The notes: generated by a model from the letters alone, not told the origin. Counted from the first letter of the stretch, positions 20,740 to 33,185 are shown. The stretch is 64,000 bases of DNA from Trichobilharzia regenti (GCA_944472135.2 OX235267.1:36673312-36737311); one strand, 5' to 3'. Made by a program: numbers and translations.

Positions 20740-20785
20740 ATACACATGCATGCATACATACACACATGCATACATATACAAAGTG
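20740..20785. repeat. (CATA)n-like microsatellite
   Basis: Imperfect CATA/CATG tetranucleotide run in the 3' flank of the kinase gene. Confidence 0.8.
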
Positions 20786-20912
20786 TATTGACAACACTTC
20801 AACATTCTAACAATATTGACTGAAGTGAGAAAAATAACAAATTAGCACCAGAATTTTAAAAAAAAATTATGTTTCTCTTTCAGTCAATAAATTTTACATT
20901 AGGGATTAAAAA

Positions 20913-22316
20913 TCAAACAAGTGACATATTAGTCTCATGATTATCTGCCAATGGTGCTATATGATGATGATGATTGCTCAGTGGATTCCCTGAATCATCC
21001 ACCTGTTCAACATTAGATTTCCGATGATGAATTAAATATTTCGCTTTTGGGATTGCTGCAGCACCTTGAGCTATAGTGCTAGGCTGCAATGGTAGACATG
21101 GATTATTATTATTATTGGTGGTGGTGGTATTTTCAGTATCATTTGAATTAAGATAAACTTCACCAGCATCAGCGAGAAACATGGCAGCAACTTCATGTGG
21201 TAACTGATCCAATGGTAAACCGACATACTCTTCACCAGTTGCCGGTACAAGACATTTGTCTAAGTCAGAAAAATACGGATGCAGTAGAGCTTCTCTTGCT
21301 GTAATACGCCGTGATGGTTCATAAATTAACATGGCCTGAAGAAAAATAGAAACAAATAATAAAAATAGTATGACCAAAAAGGATATAAAGAAACTCTGTG
21401 TGGTAAGAAAAAAAAATAGTAATAATATTAAACACATAAGTAGGATGATCCGAAGTTTACAAATGCTCGTATGTACTAAAATTACTTCTAATATGGAAAT
21501 ACATTTCTCTAAAAATTCTCATCTATAATTGGGTGATGCAGCAACAAAGTTGTAATCTAACACAGTTAACTTGTATATTCGTTTATGAGGCTGGTTAACA
21601 TATTATTATTATTGTTCCCTTGGGTTCCTAGTGGAACATAGGGCTTCAACTGCACGTCTCCACTTTCTTCTGTCTTCCTTCTGCTGTACTTTTCACCTGA
21701 ATCCATATTAGTCTATACTCTTTCAACTACTCTTCACACTATCTCCGCCATGTCACCCTTGTACTGACGTCCCACTCACCGCTTCCCTTTCGGGTTCCAC
21801 TCGAGCAATGGCCTGACGCGAGCGCGATGTCACCCAGCGGCCTCTTCAGCCACGAGTGTCCAATCCATCTCCACCTTCTCCTGCATACTTGTTGGGCGAT
21901 TGGTTCTTGTTTTGTTTGTTCCCATAGTTTCTTGCTGGTGATTCTTTCCGGCTGGCCATCTGATCTTCAGTATAGAGCGAAGACAGTTGTTGGTTGATAA
22001 AGGTCTGCAACAGGTTGTTGGAAATATTCTTTGTGACCTGCACACCAAGTTTCTGATCCGTATAGAAGAACTGACTGACTTGACGTTTGTATTGAAAATC
22101 CAAACGCCAGTCTTCTACAAAACAGTAATGACAATACTGCTTAAAATGTTAGAATGTTAGCTAGGTCATTTAACCAACAGAACACCATCATCTGTAGTTA
22201 CTTTTGTTCACTCTGATCGGGCAAAATTTGTAAGTTAATAGCAAAATGGTGGTAACATATTCAATTATTGACGCCACAATGTAGCAATGCACTCTCTCTA
22301 TTGTAGAAGACAAACA

Positions 22317-22397
<81 letters not shown>

Positions 22398-25300
22398 GAC
22401 CTACTTGAAGCAAAGCAAGAGCAGGTTCGTTGAAAGCTTTAGAAATATTGTCTTGGGCAGGTAGTTTAGCATTACGCCACATTGGGAAGTTCTTCTTTTG
22501 ATATTCCGGTAAACTTGAAACACCTGGCCAAACCTCCTCCGATGGGGTACCAAGTAGTCGGAAAATACGGAAAAGTTGGTCTATTTCTGAGTCACCACGG
22601 AACAGAGCTTCTTTTGTTGCAACTTCAGCGAAAATGCAACCCATTGACCAGATATCTACTGCACACGAATACCTTTGTGCTCCTAGTAAGATTTCTGGAG
22701 CTCGATACCACAATGTTACAACCTAATAGTAAAATATGTATGAAAATATAAGCATATATCTCAACTACACAGATCAAAAATAACCACATAAAAAAATAAA
22801 AATAATTCAGATCAGAGCGAAACACTTAATCAATTACATCAACAAAACTGCGTGAAACCAGGAAGCGCAGACGCTAAATTTGATGCAAAAACTTGATGTT
22901 GTTTAACAAAACAGGAAGATAAAATTAGTTTCAATGCCCAAATTTTATTACTACCTTACGTGAAACAATAAATTTGGTGCATTATGACCATGCACTAAGA
23001 GATACGCCACCCAAAAATAACAAAATGTAATGAAAATAGGAATAGAATAGATGAGACGTTATCCAGAAAGCAAGTATAAGCACATTTGTCAAGATCATTC
23101 ACCATTTATTACCAACATGCTACTTTCAGAAAGGCAAGACAGAAAGAAATTGTAGCATGATCGTCTATGATTGCAGTCCTTGGCTATATCTAATATAGCC
23201 TCGAGCCACCGATTCAAATTATCTCTCGGACTACACCCAACTTATGCCAACCTAACACAAATATCTTTCATCCCACAGCGCCACATCATAGGCTAACCAC
23301 CTCTCCGCTTTATCCATCCAGTTCCAGGGCTAGTGAATAGAAAACAGTGTGGCAGCCTCTGGGATGACGGTCGTAGAACATATCCAAGCCAGAGTAGCCG
23401 GTGTTTCAACATGACCAGGCTCAATGACCTCCATCGTATCCAAACATACGCTCCCTGATCTCAGAATTACTCATACATTGACGCTAGTGCATGCAAGCAG
23501 TTGTTCTATGGAGACATTGATGGTCGAACACACAAAGTCACCGCACATCCTCAGCTCAGAGGAGCCAGGTTATGCAGGCATAGAGAGAAACTGTGCGCAT
23601 TGTAAACCCGATTTATGACAGCCATGCTGACTCCATTATGATGCCAGAGGTGGCCTACACTAAATATGTCACTCTAGCTTTTACTGTATAGTTAAAAATT
23701 TCGTCCGTCACATCAAAATTCTCACGCAATCAGAAAAGGCATTCCAACGATATCATTCTCGAGCTGTACAAACGAATATATATATTACATAGATCTCTTT
23801 TAAAGATGGGCAAGATAATGGCTTCACTCACATTGATGGAACACCCTCGCTTTTCCATACTTTCCTAATCAGTTCATTCAATTCCCTGACTAGAATCTCG
23901 CCACTACTTTTGAAAGAGGTGGAATAGGTCATCTGGGGTTGGGTGCCTTGAAGTGTTTCAGCACTTGGAGTCCCTTTCAGACCTCTGCTCCATTTGGTGT
24001 GGGGTTGGTATCAAATGAGCGGACACTGTAGCTCAAATGAAGTTGGATGGTAGTGCTGTTGGCCAACTAAACTGCCTGTCGAAGCCCTTTGTCCAATGTC
24101 CCAGTCATCTTCCTGAGTTGGTAATAGGAGTACTACCTACCTCATTGACCGTCTCACCAACACCATGCTTTTTGTTGCGGGTGGCTCGGATGAGCTGGAG
24201 CAGCTTCCGACTGTTGTAAGATGCAGGCGCTGATTCCAACTCATATGCACATTGTGACACCTAAACTTTGAGGTGCTTAAGTAAACACTATTCGGTCTTA
24301 CGCGTGAGCACCCTGCCCATCTTGCTATACTCGGTATCTGCCATAATGGACCGAAAGAAATTCAGAAATTGCAAGAAACTTGCAAAAGCCCAGTGGTTTT
24401 TAGTAGAGTATCCCTTTTAAGCTGCAAGTTGTTTCTCATCATTTTCATAACATCTTGCAGATGCAGCCAATGTTCATTTATATTATTTGGAGGATTGCTA
24501 ACCAGCTTTGAGTTTAACTCAGTCTGGTACTTCACAGAGGTAGCAGCCGCTACCAGTTTACCTACATCAACCTGCAGAGGACACCGTTTATGAACATAAT
24601 CAAGATGACCTTGGCACTGCAATAAACCATAATCGGAGTCCATACATGTGCAGTCCTGTATGCATTTACGCTATCGGAAACTAGTGGAAATATGACCAAT
24701 CTCAGTCTAGGTTTCATTGGCAGAAGGAGGATACTAGTTAGCTCTACGGTGATGGTTGCTAGCTGGAACTAGCTGCAGAAGATGGTCCCCACTGTCTGAC
24801 CTGCAATCATATAAACCCCATTGATTACCTAGACGACTCTCCTCTGAGCCTAGACGCTCCTGTGCATTCAATTTCCCAGACAGCACTACTACATCTCTCA
24901 CACGCCTGCTTCAGAAGCTCGCTTATTTGATGGTGAAACCCACATTTGCATCCGCGCTACAGTTGAGTTGATAAATAATCACTATCACTCTGGTCGATCG
25001 CCTCTTACTCTGGTATAACAGCCTCACAGAGACTGTTAATGGAGCCTTCTAAGAATGACCGAATATAAAACTCCACTATTGTTATATGTTCTGTCAGCTG
25101 TTTTTACTCAACAATCATGCAAAGTGTAATAAAAGCAACATGTCGAGTGTCAAGATTATGATTAACAACTTATGATAGTAATAAATCAGTTCACAAATGG
25201 CTATCTACAACTTTTGGTATACCTGATATATCAATTTTTATTATTTTTTATAACACTGAAGTGTTCTACATGGGAATGCTAGATCCACTAGCCTAGTTGT

Positions 25301-27172
25301 ATGAACTGCATTTTCTACCAAAAATGCAGACCTACTATATACGTAAGCACAACAATTCGTTTGAACTTAGTTCCCGGAACAGATATTTCATACGCCAAGC
25401 TATCAGTCACACTTGCTGTGTGAGGACTGTTGATACTATCTAGTTGCCCAGGTTGAAGTAGGTTAAGCGGGATCCGACCCCGGGACCCAATGACGGAAAG
25501 TCAAGTACTTTCGGCATAAGCATAACGCAAACAAACAAAGCCGCAAGAAATCAGAAAATTAGTAAAAATGAAAGAATAATGCAAGATTTGAGACTGAATG
25601 GGTATGAAGTAAACTAAACTGAAATGAATTAGTTCAAGTTAATACACTCCGTAAAAGCACAGATAAGGATAGAAAGGAAAGAGAATTTAACAAATAGAAA
25701 TGTGCAGTTGCAAAAAAAAAAAGATTGCTTAGAGAATAATGAAGATTTAATGAGTCTGAGATCAAAAAGAGTAAGTGCATCTGCAACACTGAGGATTCTC
25801 AGCCATGTCATCACCAGTCTGTAACCACTGGCCCTTAGCATCTCGAAAACTCAGCAAAAGCAGTCTACACTGTCGTACGTGTTCTGATCTGCCTGATTTT
25901 CCATCACTTAACACCACTCGACTACGAACGCGGTGACTTGGTATGCCTAACAAGTGTCCTAGCCATCTTAATCGATGCAGTTTCGCAACCTCCAGTCGAC
26001 TTGCCCTCCTTTCCTAGCACTAAGTCTAACCCTAATATCATTTACTATATCGTATCCCTTAACATTAGAGAATGCAACACCTGTGATAGAAAACTAGTCT
26101 CTTCAAGTCTTTCTTATTCAACGACCAGATCCTAGTCATAGAGAAAGACAGAGAGATCTGCTGCGATAACTGAGTATCAGGTCTACTCCAGAGATGGTGT
26201 AATTTGGCAATTTTACCTATCAGGAATCTGGGCAGGCAGCAGTTGTATATTCAACACATGAGTGAATACGTTGCAACTGAATGCAGTAATTAATTCAAAC
26301 AGTAGAGTTAAAAATCCGCATCACATAGTGTTTCATCACCTTTCGATGAGTGCATGTCATCTGAAATAAGGAACTTCCATCGTCTCAACAACACACTTCA
26401 AATCGTAACATACACGCCGTTATTGCTCAGTCTGTTCAACCACTGAAGATGCTGAGCACAATAATTGTAGGACATTGAAAACACTTTTTGTACCAACTAA
26501 GAGAACGTCATGTAACAAATATGTTGCATTGAGTGACTAGAGATACAACCATTAAACATACCTCATGAGTCAACACACGCACAGGAATTCCAAAGGCTCG
26601 AGCCAAGCCAAAATCCGCAAGTTTTACAATCTTTCTTCCAGTGTCAACAAGGATATTTTGAGGCTTTAGATCACGATGAATTACCCTCCTACCGTGGCAG
26701 AACAATAAGCCTTGAAGCATTTGGTACATAAAGCTCTGAGACGTTATGAATAATAGCCCCTTACTTTTACAACATCGGGTTCCAGTAAGACTCTCCTCCC
26801 AGTATCATCTAAATAGCGCTTCAAATCCACATTTAAGTACTCAAAGACTAAGTACAACCGACCATTCTCCATGATCACCTGCTCTAGACTTAAGAACACT
26901 AAAACGCTAGTTGGCTGATTACCTCACGATATTAGGATGTTGTAGTTCCTTCAGCAGCGATATCTCACGGATAGCAGTCGATGGTACTCCTTCTTCATCA
27001 TTTTCAAGTCGAATTTTTTTCAGAGCCGCAAGCTTTGAATTAACTTTGTTCCTGCATTTGTACACAACACCGTATGTACCTATACTCATAGATAACGGAA
27101 AATGAAAATACCCTCGCCAATTTTCTCCAGTCTTATGAAGTCTGACAATGCGAAATTCCTACTGGTAGACAT
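20913..27172 (-). CDS. CDK1: PSTAIRE cyclin-dependent kinase (CDK1/CDK2 type), six coding exons
   Basis: Coding exons on the minus strand: 27172-27112, 27079-26923, 26888-26765, 26735-26562, 22722-22405 and 21335-20913 (1257 nt, 418 residues, phases 1, 2, 0, 0, 0). All introns are GT-AG. The first three are only 32, 34 and 29 nt; the next two are about 3.8 and 1.1 kb. Residues: GEGTYGVVY (Thr22/Tyr23, the inhibitory sites), Lys41, PSTAIRE 53-59, HRDLKPQN 134-141, DFG 155-157, T-loop Thr170 in [14 protein letters not shown], and [18 protein letters not shown]. It should act with a cyclin in the cell cycle. The kinase domain ends near 305; a further 110 or so residues with Asn and His runs are absent from typical CDK1/2. 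CDK1 versus CDK2 is not settled by eye; the symbol is a best guess. Confidence 0.92.
21600..22130 (-). pseudogene. RTE LINE 3' end (family C) in kinase intron 5
   Basis: Minus-strand reading gives TNKLQTF-like [16 protein letters not shown] and [10 protein letters not shown], the RTE C-terminal block, then [11 protein letters not shown] running into an (ATT)n tail near 21605. It is in the same orientation as the kinase gene. Stops and frameshifts throughout. Confidence 0.7.
22318..22394. repeat. Compound (TA)n(GA)n microsatellite beside a splice donor
   Basis: About 18 TA units followed by about 20 GA units. On the coding (minus) strand the CT run begins about 10 nt after the GT of the exon-5 donor at 22404. 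Confidence 0.95.
22940..25060 (-). pseudogene. Decayed RTE LINE (second copy of family A) in kinase intron 4
   Basis: Colinear with 565-3480 at reduced identity. The open stretch 24643-24362 has [19 protein letters not shown] and [12 protein letters not shown], matching the A1 copy. A deletion replaces the region equivalent to about 1430-2165 with some 60 bp (23735-23800) that resembles the Penelope terminal motif (GAGCTGTACAA). Many stops. It is transcribed in the same direction as the kinase. Confidence 0.8.
25200..25620. other. Intron 4 sequence without clear feature
   Basis: A weak minus-strand tRNA-like segment is suggested near 25480-25430 (GGTCGGATCCCGC), but it is too degenerate to call. 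Otherwise unassigned. Confidence 0.3.
25750..26160 (-). pseudogene. RTE C-terminal fragment (family B) in kinase intron 4
   Basis: The minus strand encodes [20 protein letters not shown] across a start-of-frame artefact, then [18 protein letters not shown], the RTE C-terminal tail. It begins within the EVRRRVFEQ-equivalent region. Short decayed 3' end only. Confidence 0.7.
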
Positions 27173-27597
27173 ATTTTACAAAACAGACAGATAAGACAGT
27201 GCAGCCTTCCCCTGCTCTTCTTCACAAACGGCAGCGCCACAAAATTCAAAACCCGAGGACACTAGATTAATCGTAGTATCCACGATTCAAAACAATGAAG
27301 GTCACCTAAAAATTCGCACAGATTCAGATTCAGATGTTTTAATTGAGGATAGAAGGCTTGTAGCCTATATTAATCCTTTTCTAGTAAATTTCTGTGGTTG
27401 TCCAAACCCTACTTGAATGAATCAGTTGAGGTTGCAGACACCACTTCTTCTGGGAGTCGGTTCCATGAGTTTATGACTCGGTGTGAGAACCAGTAATCAA
27501 CAACAATATGATTTCTTCTTGGCTTTTAAACTCTCCTGCTATGTCCCCGGAGATTTCCCGACCTGACAGGAAGGGAAATAGAAAATAAATCAGGTCC

Positions 27598-27770
27598 GTG
27601 CGTCGGTGGCACAGTGGTTAGGACTCTCGCCGACCATGCACATGGTACGGGATTCGATCCTCCGCCGACGCACACCTGATATCTATGGTCGGCCTGCAAA
27701 ATTTGAGTCACCGATAACAGATGCAGAAAATTAAACACTTGTACCAAAATATGGTGTGGAATCAAGCTGA
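27598..27770 (+). mobile_element. tRNA-derived SINE, subfamily 2
   Basis: tRNA-like head with nine paired acceptor positions (GTGCGTCGG/CCGACGCAC), A-box-like GGTGGCACAGTGGTTAGG and B-box GGGATTCGATCC. The body ends ATGGTGTGGAATCAAGCTG. The same body is inverted at 54098-54265. It sits inside the 3' UTR of the CR1-like LINE, so it is younger than that LINE. Confidence 0.8.
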
Positions 27771-28009
27771 AATAAAAAGTAAAAAATTATTTAAAATTTT
27801 TAACATTGTGATTAAATCCCCTCTCTGCCAACGGTACGATAGGCAGAAGAGATTTAAATTGTCTAGCCTTTCCTAGTATAATAAATTAGCCATGTCGAAA
27901 TTATACGTGTCGCCTTCCTTTGAACCCTTTCTAGCATGTGAGTCCCCTACAAGACAAGGTTTGGTTGCCTGGATACAGTTTTCCAGTCTTGGCCTCACCA
28001 GAGATGTAC

Positions 28010-30397
28010 ATTAGGAGGTGAACCTATTTCTGATGATTCTAGTAAAGGCTCTGTGAATTGACCATAAGGATCTGAAACTATCTGCAGCCGCCGCGCGACA
28101 GTGTGCTGTGGTTTTGAAGTGGTGATCTACTCCAACACCTAAATCCAAATGAGTCTGAACTGATGAGAGTTTAATTCCTTCTAGTTCGTGGGATATGCTG
28201 CCTGTGTGTCCAACGCACGTGGTTACACATTTCGCCACCTTGATCGGGAAAATCCATTATCTGGACCACTCCAACAATATGTTGAGGTCTTGCAAAGTAA
28301 TCATATTACTGTTGCCCTTCAGCTCTCCCCAAATTTATTGGTCATCCGCGTATAGGACTATTAGGCACTCCGTGAGCACAGGTAACTCACTGATACAAAA
28401 AATAAGCAGTGGAGTTCCAAGTACCATGCCTTGTGGCGCTCCACTATACACTGCTGTACAGGAGGACAGTTGCGAGTTGATCCTGATCATCTACCTCCTA
28501 TCTATGGGGAACCTCTAATCCAGTTTATTAAGCTGCCTTTGATAACACTGAGTAGTCTTTTGTGAGGAACTTAATCGAAGGCTTTGCTGAAGTCTATGAA
28601 GACGACGTCAATTGGTCTTCTGTTGTCCTTCGATTTAACACAGCTTTCTCTTGCAGTGAGGAGGTTTGACAGGCATGAGAGGTTTCTTCGGAAGCCATAC
28701 TGTGCACTGGGTAACAAGCTCCTGTTTTCCAGATATTCCATGATGCTTTTCTTGATGATTCTTTCCAGTGTCTCGATTAAAGTGCTGGTTAGACTGATAG
28801 GCCTGTAATTTGAAGGGCCTTGTCTTGATCCTCCTTTGTGGATGGGGGTTACTATGGCGTCTTTCCAGTCACACGGTAACACTCCATTTTGGAGAGATAG
28901 CTTAAAGATCGTGGTCAAAGCGCCAGTTATGTGAGCTGACAGCTCCTTGAGAAGCCTTGGATGAAGATTATCACCACCCATCGATTTCTCTGCACCTAGT
29001 TTCATTAGGCAGATGGGCACGATGCCTTGGTCGATGTCAACAGAATCTATCCCGTATTCCTCTGATGCAGCCAGGGCTGATCCAATAAGGAATGGTGACT
29101 CCTGCGTGAAGACTTGGGAGAAGTAGTCTGCCATTGCTTCTGCTTTTTCTTGATCTTCTATTGTGTCATTGTCAATATTCATGTTTGGGACACCATTGGA
29201 TGTTTTATTCCTGAGGTTCATGTAGGAGAAAATTTTCTCAGGTTGTGTCTTTGCATTTTGAGCCAGATGTGCTTCGAACTTCATCGCTGACTGGCGGATT
29301 TCTGCATTAGCTTCATTCCTAGCAGTGTTAGATAATTTTCTGGTCTCAGGAGCCTCAAGTGTGGCAAACAGGTACCAACATTCGTGTTTACGTCTGAGTA
29401 ACTTACTAGTCACTCGGTTTATCCAGGGGGCAATGTTTCTGACCCTTTGGGACATACCAAGTGATAAAAGGTTCACTTACTTGGACGCAAAGTTTTCTAA
29501 ATTGGTTCCACTCGGCTTCTACTTGGGACTCTTGGCTGATGTACCAGTTTACTGAGTTGGCTGCTAAGACGATCGCATTTATGAGAGCTTTCCAAACATT
29601 TGGTCGAGTTGGGTTTTTATCCCTTGCTGCTGTTGCTGTGAGCTTGAAAGTGAGCACGGCATGATCACTTCTTCCTAAACGAGGAAGATGTATGAGATCT
29701 ACGTCCTCACCGTGGAAGAACACTAGGTCCACTGTTGAGGAATGGTGCTGTGAGTCATAGCGCGTGGGTTCAATGATGTGTTGGGCTAGGGCTAGCGATA
29801 TACTAGATTTTGGCAGTTTATGATCAAAGCAGTTGACTGAAAATGGAGTCGTAAGACTCGTCCAGTCAACTATTGGAGCGTTGAAGTAGCCGGCTACGGC
29901 ACCTTGACATTTTGAAGTCCAGGAGCCTAGTTTCTCTGTCAGGAAGTCATCTGCACTGCAGTCAGGACTGCATTACATAGCAACGAGTTCAATGTCTTGG
30001 CCTATGCATTAAAGTCTGCAGCGTAAAAGTTCTCGCGACTCACTTTCGTGAGCAAGTGCTTCGATACTACGCACGGCCAGGCATTTCTTGAGGTAGATAA
30101 CTACGCCACCCCTTTGAGGTTTAGTCGGTCCACCCTATGCACTTCGAAGTTTGGCAGGTTAACTTCGTTGTCAGTGACATCGGGTGTGAGCCATGTCTCT
30201 GTGATGATGATTACATCCAGGTTTCCGGAGTCTACCATGCTAACCAGCTCAGTCCGTTTGTTCAACAGGCTGCGGACGTTTGTGTAGCAAACTGTCAATT
30301 CAGTCTGGTGCTTCCCCGGTCTACCCACAGAGGTTTCAGGATCATTAAACTGCGAACTCGGACAGCCGAAAACCCTTAATCTTAAGGTTCTTTTCAC
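28010..30397 (-). pseudogene. CR1-like ORF2 (endonuclease and RT), broken
   Basis: Endonuclease: CYTNVRSLLNKRTELVSMV and IIITETWL at 30397-30101, LPRLGRSDHAVLTFKL at 29732-29406. RT: open segment 29476-28571 with SNYRPISLTSTLIETLERI and VVFIDFSKAFD. Beyond 28571 the palm and thumb are read only across frameshifts. Several stops in 29400-30100. The element is dead, but the 301-codon stretch in the RT fingers remains open. Confidence 0.85.
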
Positions 30398-30852
30398 CGT
30401 TTCGGCGTCGTCCGCTTAATTCTAGGGCCACAGGATGCCTTTTGACACGGTCTGCTAGGCTTAAGTCGGCACGGAAATATATGTCTGATCCTTTAAGAAT
30501 TTGGGAGCCGCTTTTAATGGTTTCAAGGAGCTTAAACCTAAGTCCCTATTGCTACCGAGATGCTCCGAACCGATAATTACTATGCACTTTCTTCGACTTT
30601 AACTCCAAAACACCAGTATTGTAAGAAGGAAGTTATATTCTCTGGCAATTAAAGTGGAGAATAGTACAAGTTTTACTCGTTTTCGTTCGTCTTCGTCGAA
30701 CTCGTACACGATCGAATCATTCGCGCCTTTGAGTTGTCCACCGATGGCGACCAAGGCCAGTGAACGAATGTTCAGTGTTCACTTCCAATGACAAATGGCA
30801 TCCCTCTCTTCTTGGGAGTTTCGTACGACTTTGAGGAGACGTACAGGCTGAT

Positions 30853-31862
30853 TTACCCTAGGGTCGGGCTCTTGGCCGATTCTATAACACTGTGTATTGT
30901 TATGCCTGATACCGTTTTTGACAGTAGCTTATCTAAGAGGGGCTTTGCCAAGCTAAGGTCATGATCGAATCTGGATTTGGGATCGGAAGCCAGTGACTCT
31001 TCCATTTTTTGGGGAATGAGCGACCTGTCAGAGAGATCAGGTTTGCTTGCCGTGGCTTTCTTGCTCTGTGGCGTAAATGTCTTTTTGTCCTTCCCGGGCA
31101 GTGTAGCCGATGTGTTGTCCTTATCTCGCTTTTTGCGAGAGACTACATTTCGCCATTCATCGGTGTTCTCCTCGCTAATCATAGTAGGTGTTATCTGCCC
31201 GCTATTCACCGGCGTGGATGGGGCTTGATCTATCAGTCCCTGGGCGACTTGAGAAGCAGGTTTTCGCCCCCTGGTACGCCTCTCCTTCGTGACAGTCTTT
31301 CCGTTACTGTCACTGGAGGGCTTATCCGGTATCGTGGGGGCAGTTCCATTATGGGTAAATTTTGTTTTGATAAAGTCTCACAGTGTTATACAGTAATGTT
31401 TACTGAATAACACTGTGAGACTTTATCAAAACAGAATTTACCCATAATACAGTTATACTCTACCACAGTGCACAAGTTCTGTTCTTACATCGTGGGGCCA
31501 GTATCTGGAATATGGTGGGTGCTCTTCTGTGCCGAAAGGCGCTCACTCATTAACAGAGTCGCATCGGGGGCATGTACTGTTTTGTCGATGATGCTAGTCA
31601 CGTCATAAATGTTTGAGCAGTAGTCGGTCTTCTCCTGTGGTGGAAGACCCTTTCAGTTCATGGGCTTCAGAGCCCCACTGAAAGTGGCGATGGCCTCTGT
31701 TATTCGAAATTTAGTCGTATAACAGCAGTTATTGCACAACCAGTTTGCCAGAGGTTTGTGGCAGCGTTTGTATGTTGCAGCAGTTAGGTTTGCGCACATG
31801 CTATGATACCATTTCCTGCACGAATCACACTGCATACACTTATACATTTGAAATTGGTACAT
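30853..31862 (-). pseudogene. CR1-like ORF1 with PHD-type zinc finger
   Basis: 31862-31653 encodes CMQCDSCRKWYHSMC and CHKPLANWLCNNC, the Cys4-His-Cys3 spacing of a PHD finger, as known in ORF1 of several CR1-group LINEs. 31209-30853 encodes a Lys/Ser-rich part (EWRNVVSRKKRDKDN, KPLLDKLLSKTV). The MITE at 31340-31488 separates the two parts. The role of ORF1 in CR1 elements is thought to be RNP assembly or chromatin targeting. Confidence 0.75.
31340..31488. mobile_element. Palindromic MITE, copy 2, with 9-bp target duplication
   Basis: Arms TGATAAAGTCTCACAGTGTTA and their complement flank a short centre. Direct repeat ATCGTGGGG at 31331-31339 and 31489-31497 marks the insertion into CR1 ORF1. 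A related copy is at 15030-15222. Confidence 0.85.
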
Positions 31863-31866
31863 AACC

Positions 31867-32231
31867 TGTGAATGTAGTTGAAGATTGAACGATCAATTCA
31901 TGGTTGTTTGCTCAAAACCAACTTCCCCAATTTTCGCGGAGGCATCAATACGACAGTCATCGTCTCATCGGTCGCTGTTCAGAAAGAAGTCAGTAGCAAA
32001 CCATCAGAAGTAACCTTGTGATTTATTATTGTAATATTTGTTCACAGACCTTAGTTAAAGCTTAATTTTAAAGTTGGATATATTGGTGTTACAATAAAGA
32101 ATTCTCGAGTAGCCAATCGGTGTTTTGGTTTTCCTCCGTTATTACTAAGCGTTTCTGAGAAACTTCAAGGAACAGCGTGAGTCCCAGCGTAGCAAGAGCT
32201 GGGCTTGACGGTTTCCGAGACGTGGCTGACA
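31867..32231 (+). repeat. 5' LTR of BEL/Pao copy 1
   Basis: Starts TGTGAATGTAGTTGAAG and ends GTGGCTGACA. Contains AATAAAG near 32094. It matches the 359-bp LTRs at 35026, 54960, 58557 and 61104 in reverse orientation. Confidence 0.9.
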
Positions 32232-32379
32232 GTTTCTGACACTACAACGTCAGTTTTTAAACGGTTTTGGACAGTTGGCACGACTTCGGGTGGTCACCGT
32301 TCATCTTTCCTGGTGCCGGTCAAGTCCTCTTTGAACAAGCAATATCTGGAACGTTTTCGGAATTGGGTCAAGTTCAACA

Positions 32380-33146
32380 ATGCCTGGGTCAAAGAAGGGA
32401 CAGAGTGTCTTGGATGCAAACAGGAAAGTAAGTCATGTTGACTTGTCTGTTACTTGTAACGATGTGTCTGATGTTAAACATGACATGGTTGGTGTTACTG
32501 TTTCGCCGTTCAGGGATAATAGGAAAATCAAACTCCCTAAGTTTGAACCACGGTGTTTTGATGGAAACCCAGCTGATTATTTACAATTTGTAAAGGAGTT
32601 TGAGATCATGTTGAGTGGTTTTTTATTAAATGATGAATTGAAGTTAATGTATTTGATGAGATATTGCACTGGAGATGCTTCAAGAGCTATACAGTGCTGT
32701 AAGTTTATGAAACCAAATGAGGGCTACCACGAGGCTATGAGCATATTACGTCAAAGGTTTGGAAGACCTTCGATGATTGTAAGGAAATTATTCGTGGCTG
32801 TTAAGGGTAATGGTGGTCCAAGGCACTCTCTGAGTTTTTGGATAATCTGTTGACTTACAAGAATGCATTGATTTCAATGAATTGCCTGAGTGACCTGAAC
32901 TCGAGCGCAGTCCTAGAGATAAAAGCGAGACACCTACTCACTCGACTTCAAAAGAACTGGGTGAAGACAAGCTCTCGTATAGAGGATGAGGGTAACGAGC
33001 CAAGGTTTGATGATATTCTGAGACTGGTGAAAGACAGTATCAACCAGGCGATGGGCGAATTCGCCAGCATTTTGCATTCTAAGGTAGAACCTATGGAACC
33101 AGTGAATATAAAGAAAGCATTTGTGGTGAAGGCTCAAGGCACATAG
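32380..33146 (+). pseudogene. BEL/Pao gag, frameshifted
   Basis: Begins at ATG 32380 (MPGSKKGQSVLDANRK) and includes LPKFEPRCFDGNPADYLQFV and LKLMYLMRYCTGDASRAI, typical of Pao-type gag (DUF1759 region). A deletion near 32815-32835 shifts the frame, then the second frame continues to a TAG at 33126 region end. The N-terminal ~105 residues are the same as those of the non-autonomous ORF at 58412. Confidence 0.88.
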
Positions 33147-33185
33147 AGAAAGGGTGAGTGTATTGTTTGCCATAACACGCATCAA

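Larger units (their letters stand above)
27318..31866 (-). mobile_element. CR1-like LINE, long but decayed
   Basis: Minus-strand element with ORF1 (31862 to about 30850), ORF2 (30397 to about 28010) and a 3' UTR that ends in tandem ATCTGA-type hexamers at 27336-27319, a usual CR1-type 3' end. The 5' end is cut by the BEL LTR at 31867. Two later insertions lie inside it: a SINE (27598-27770) and a MITE (31340-31488). Confidence 0.8.
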
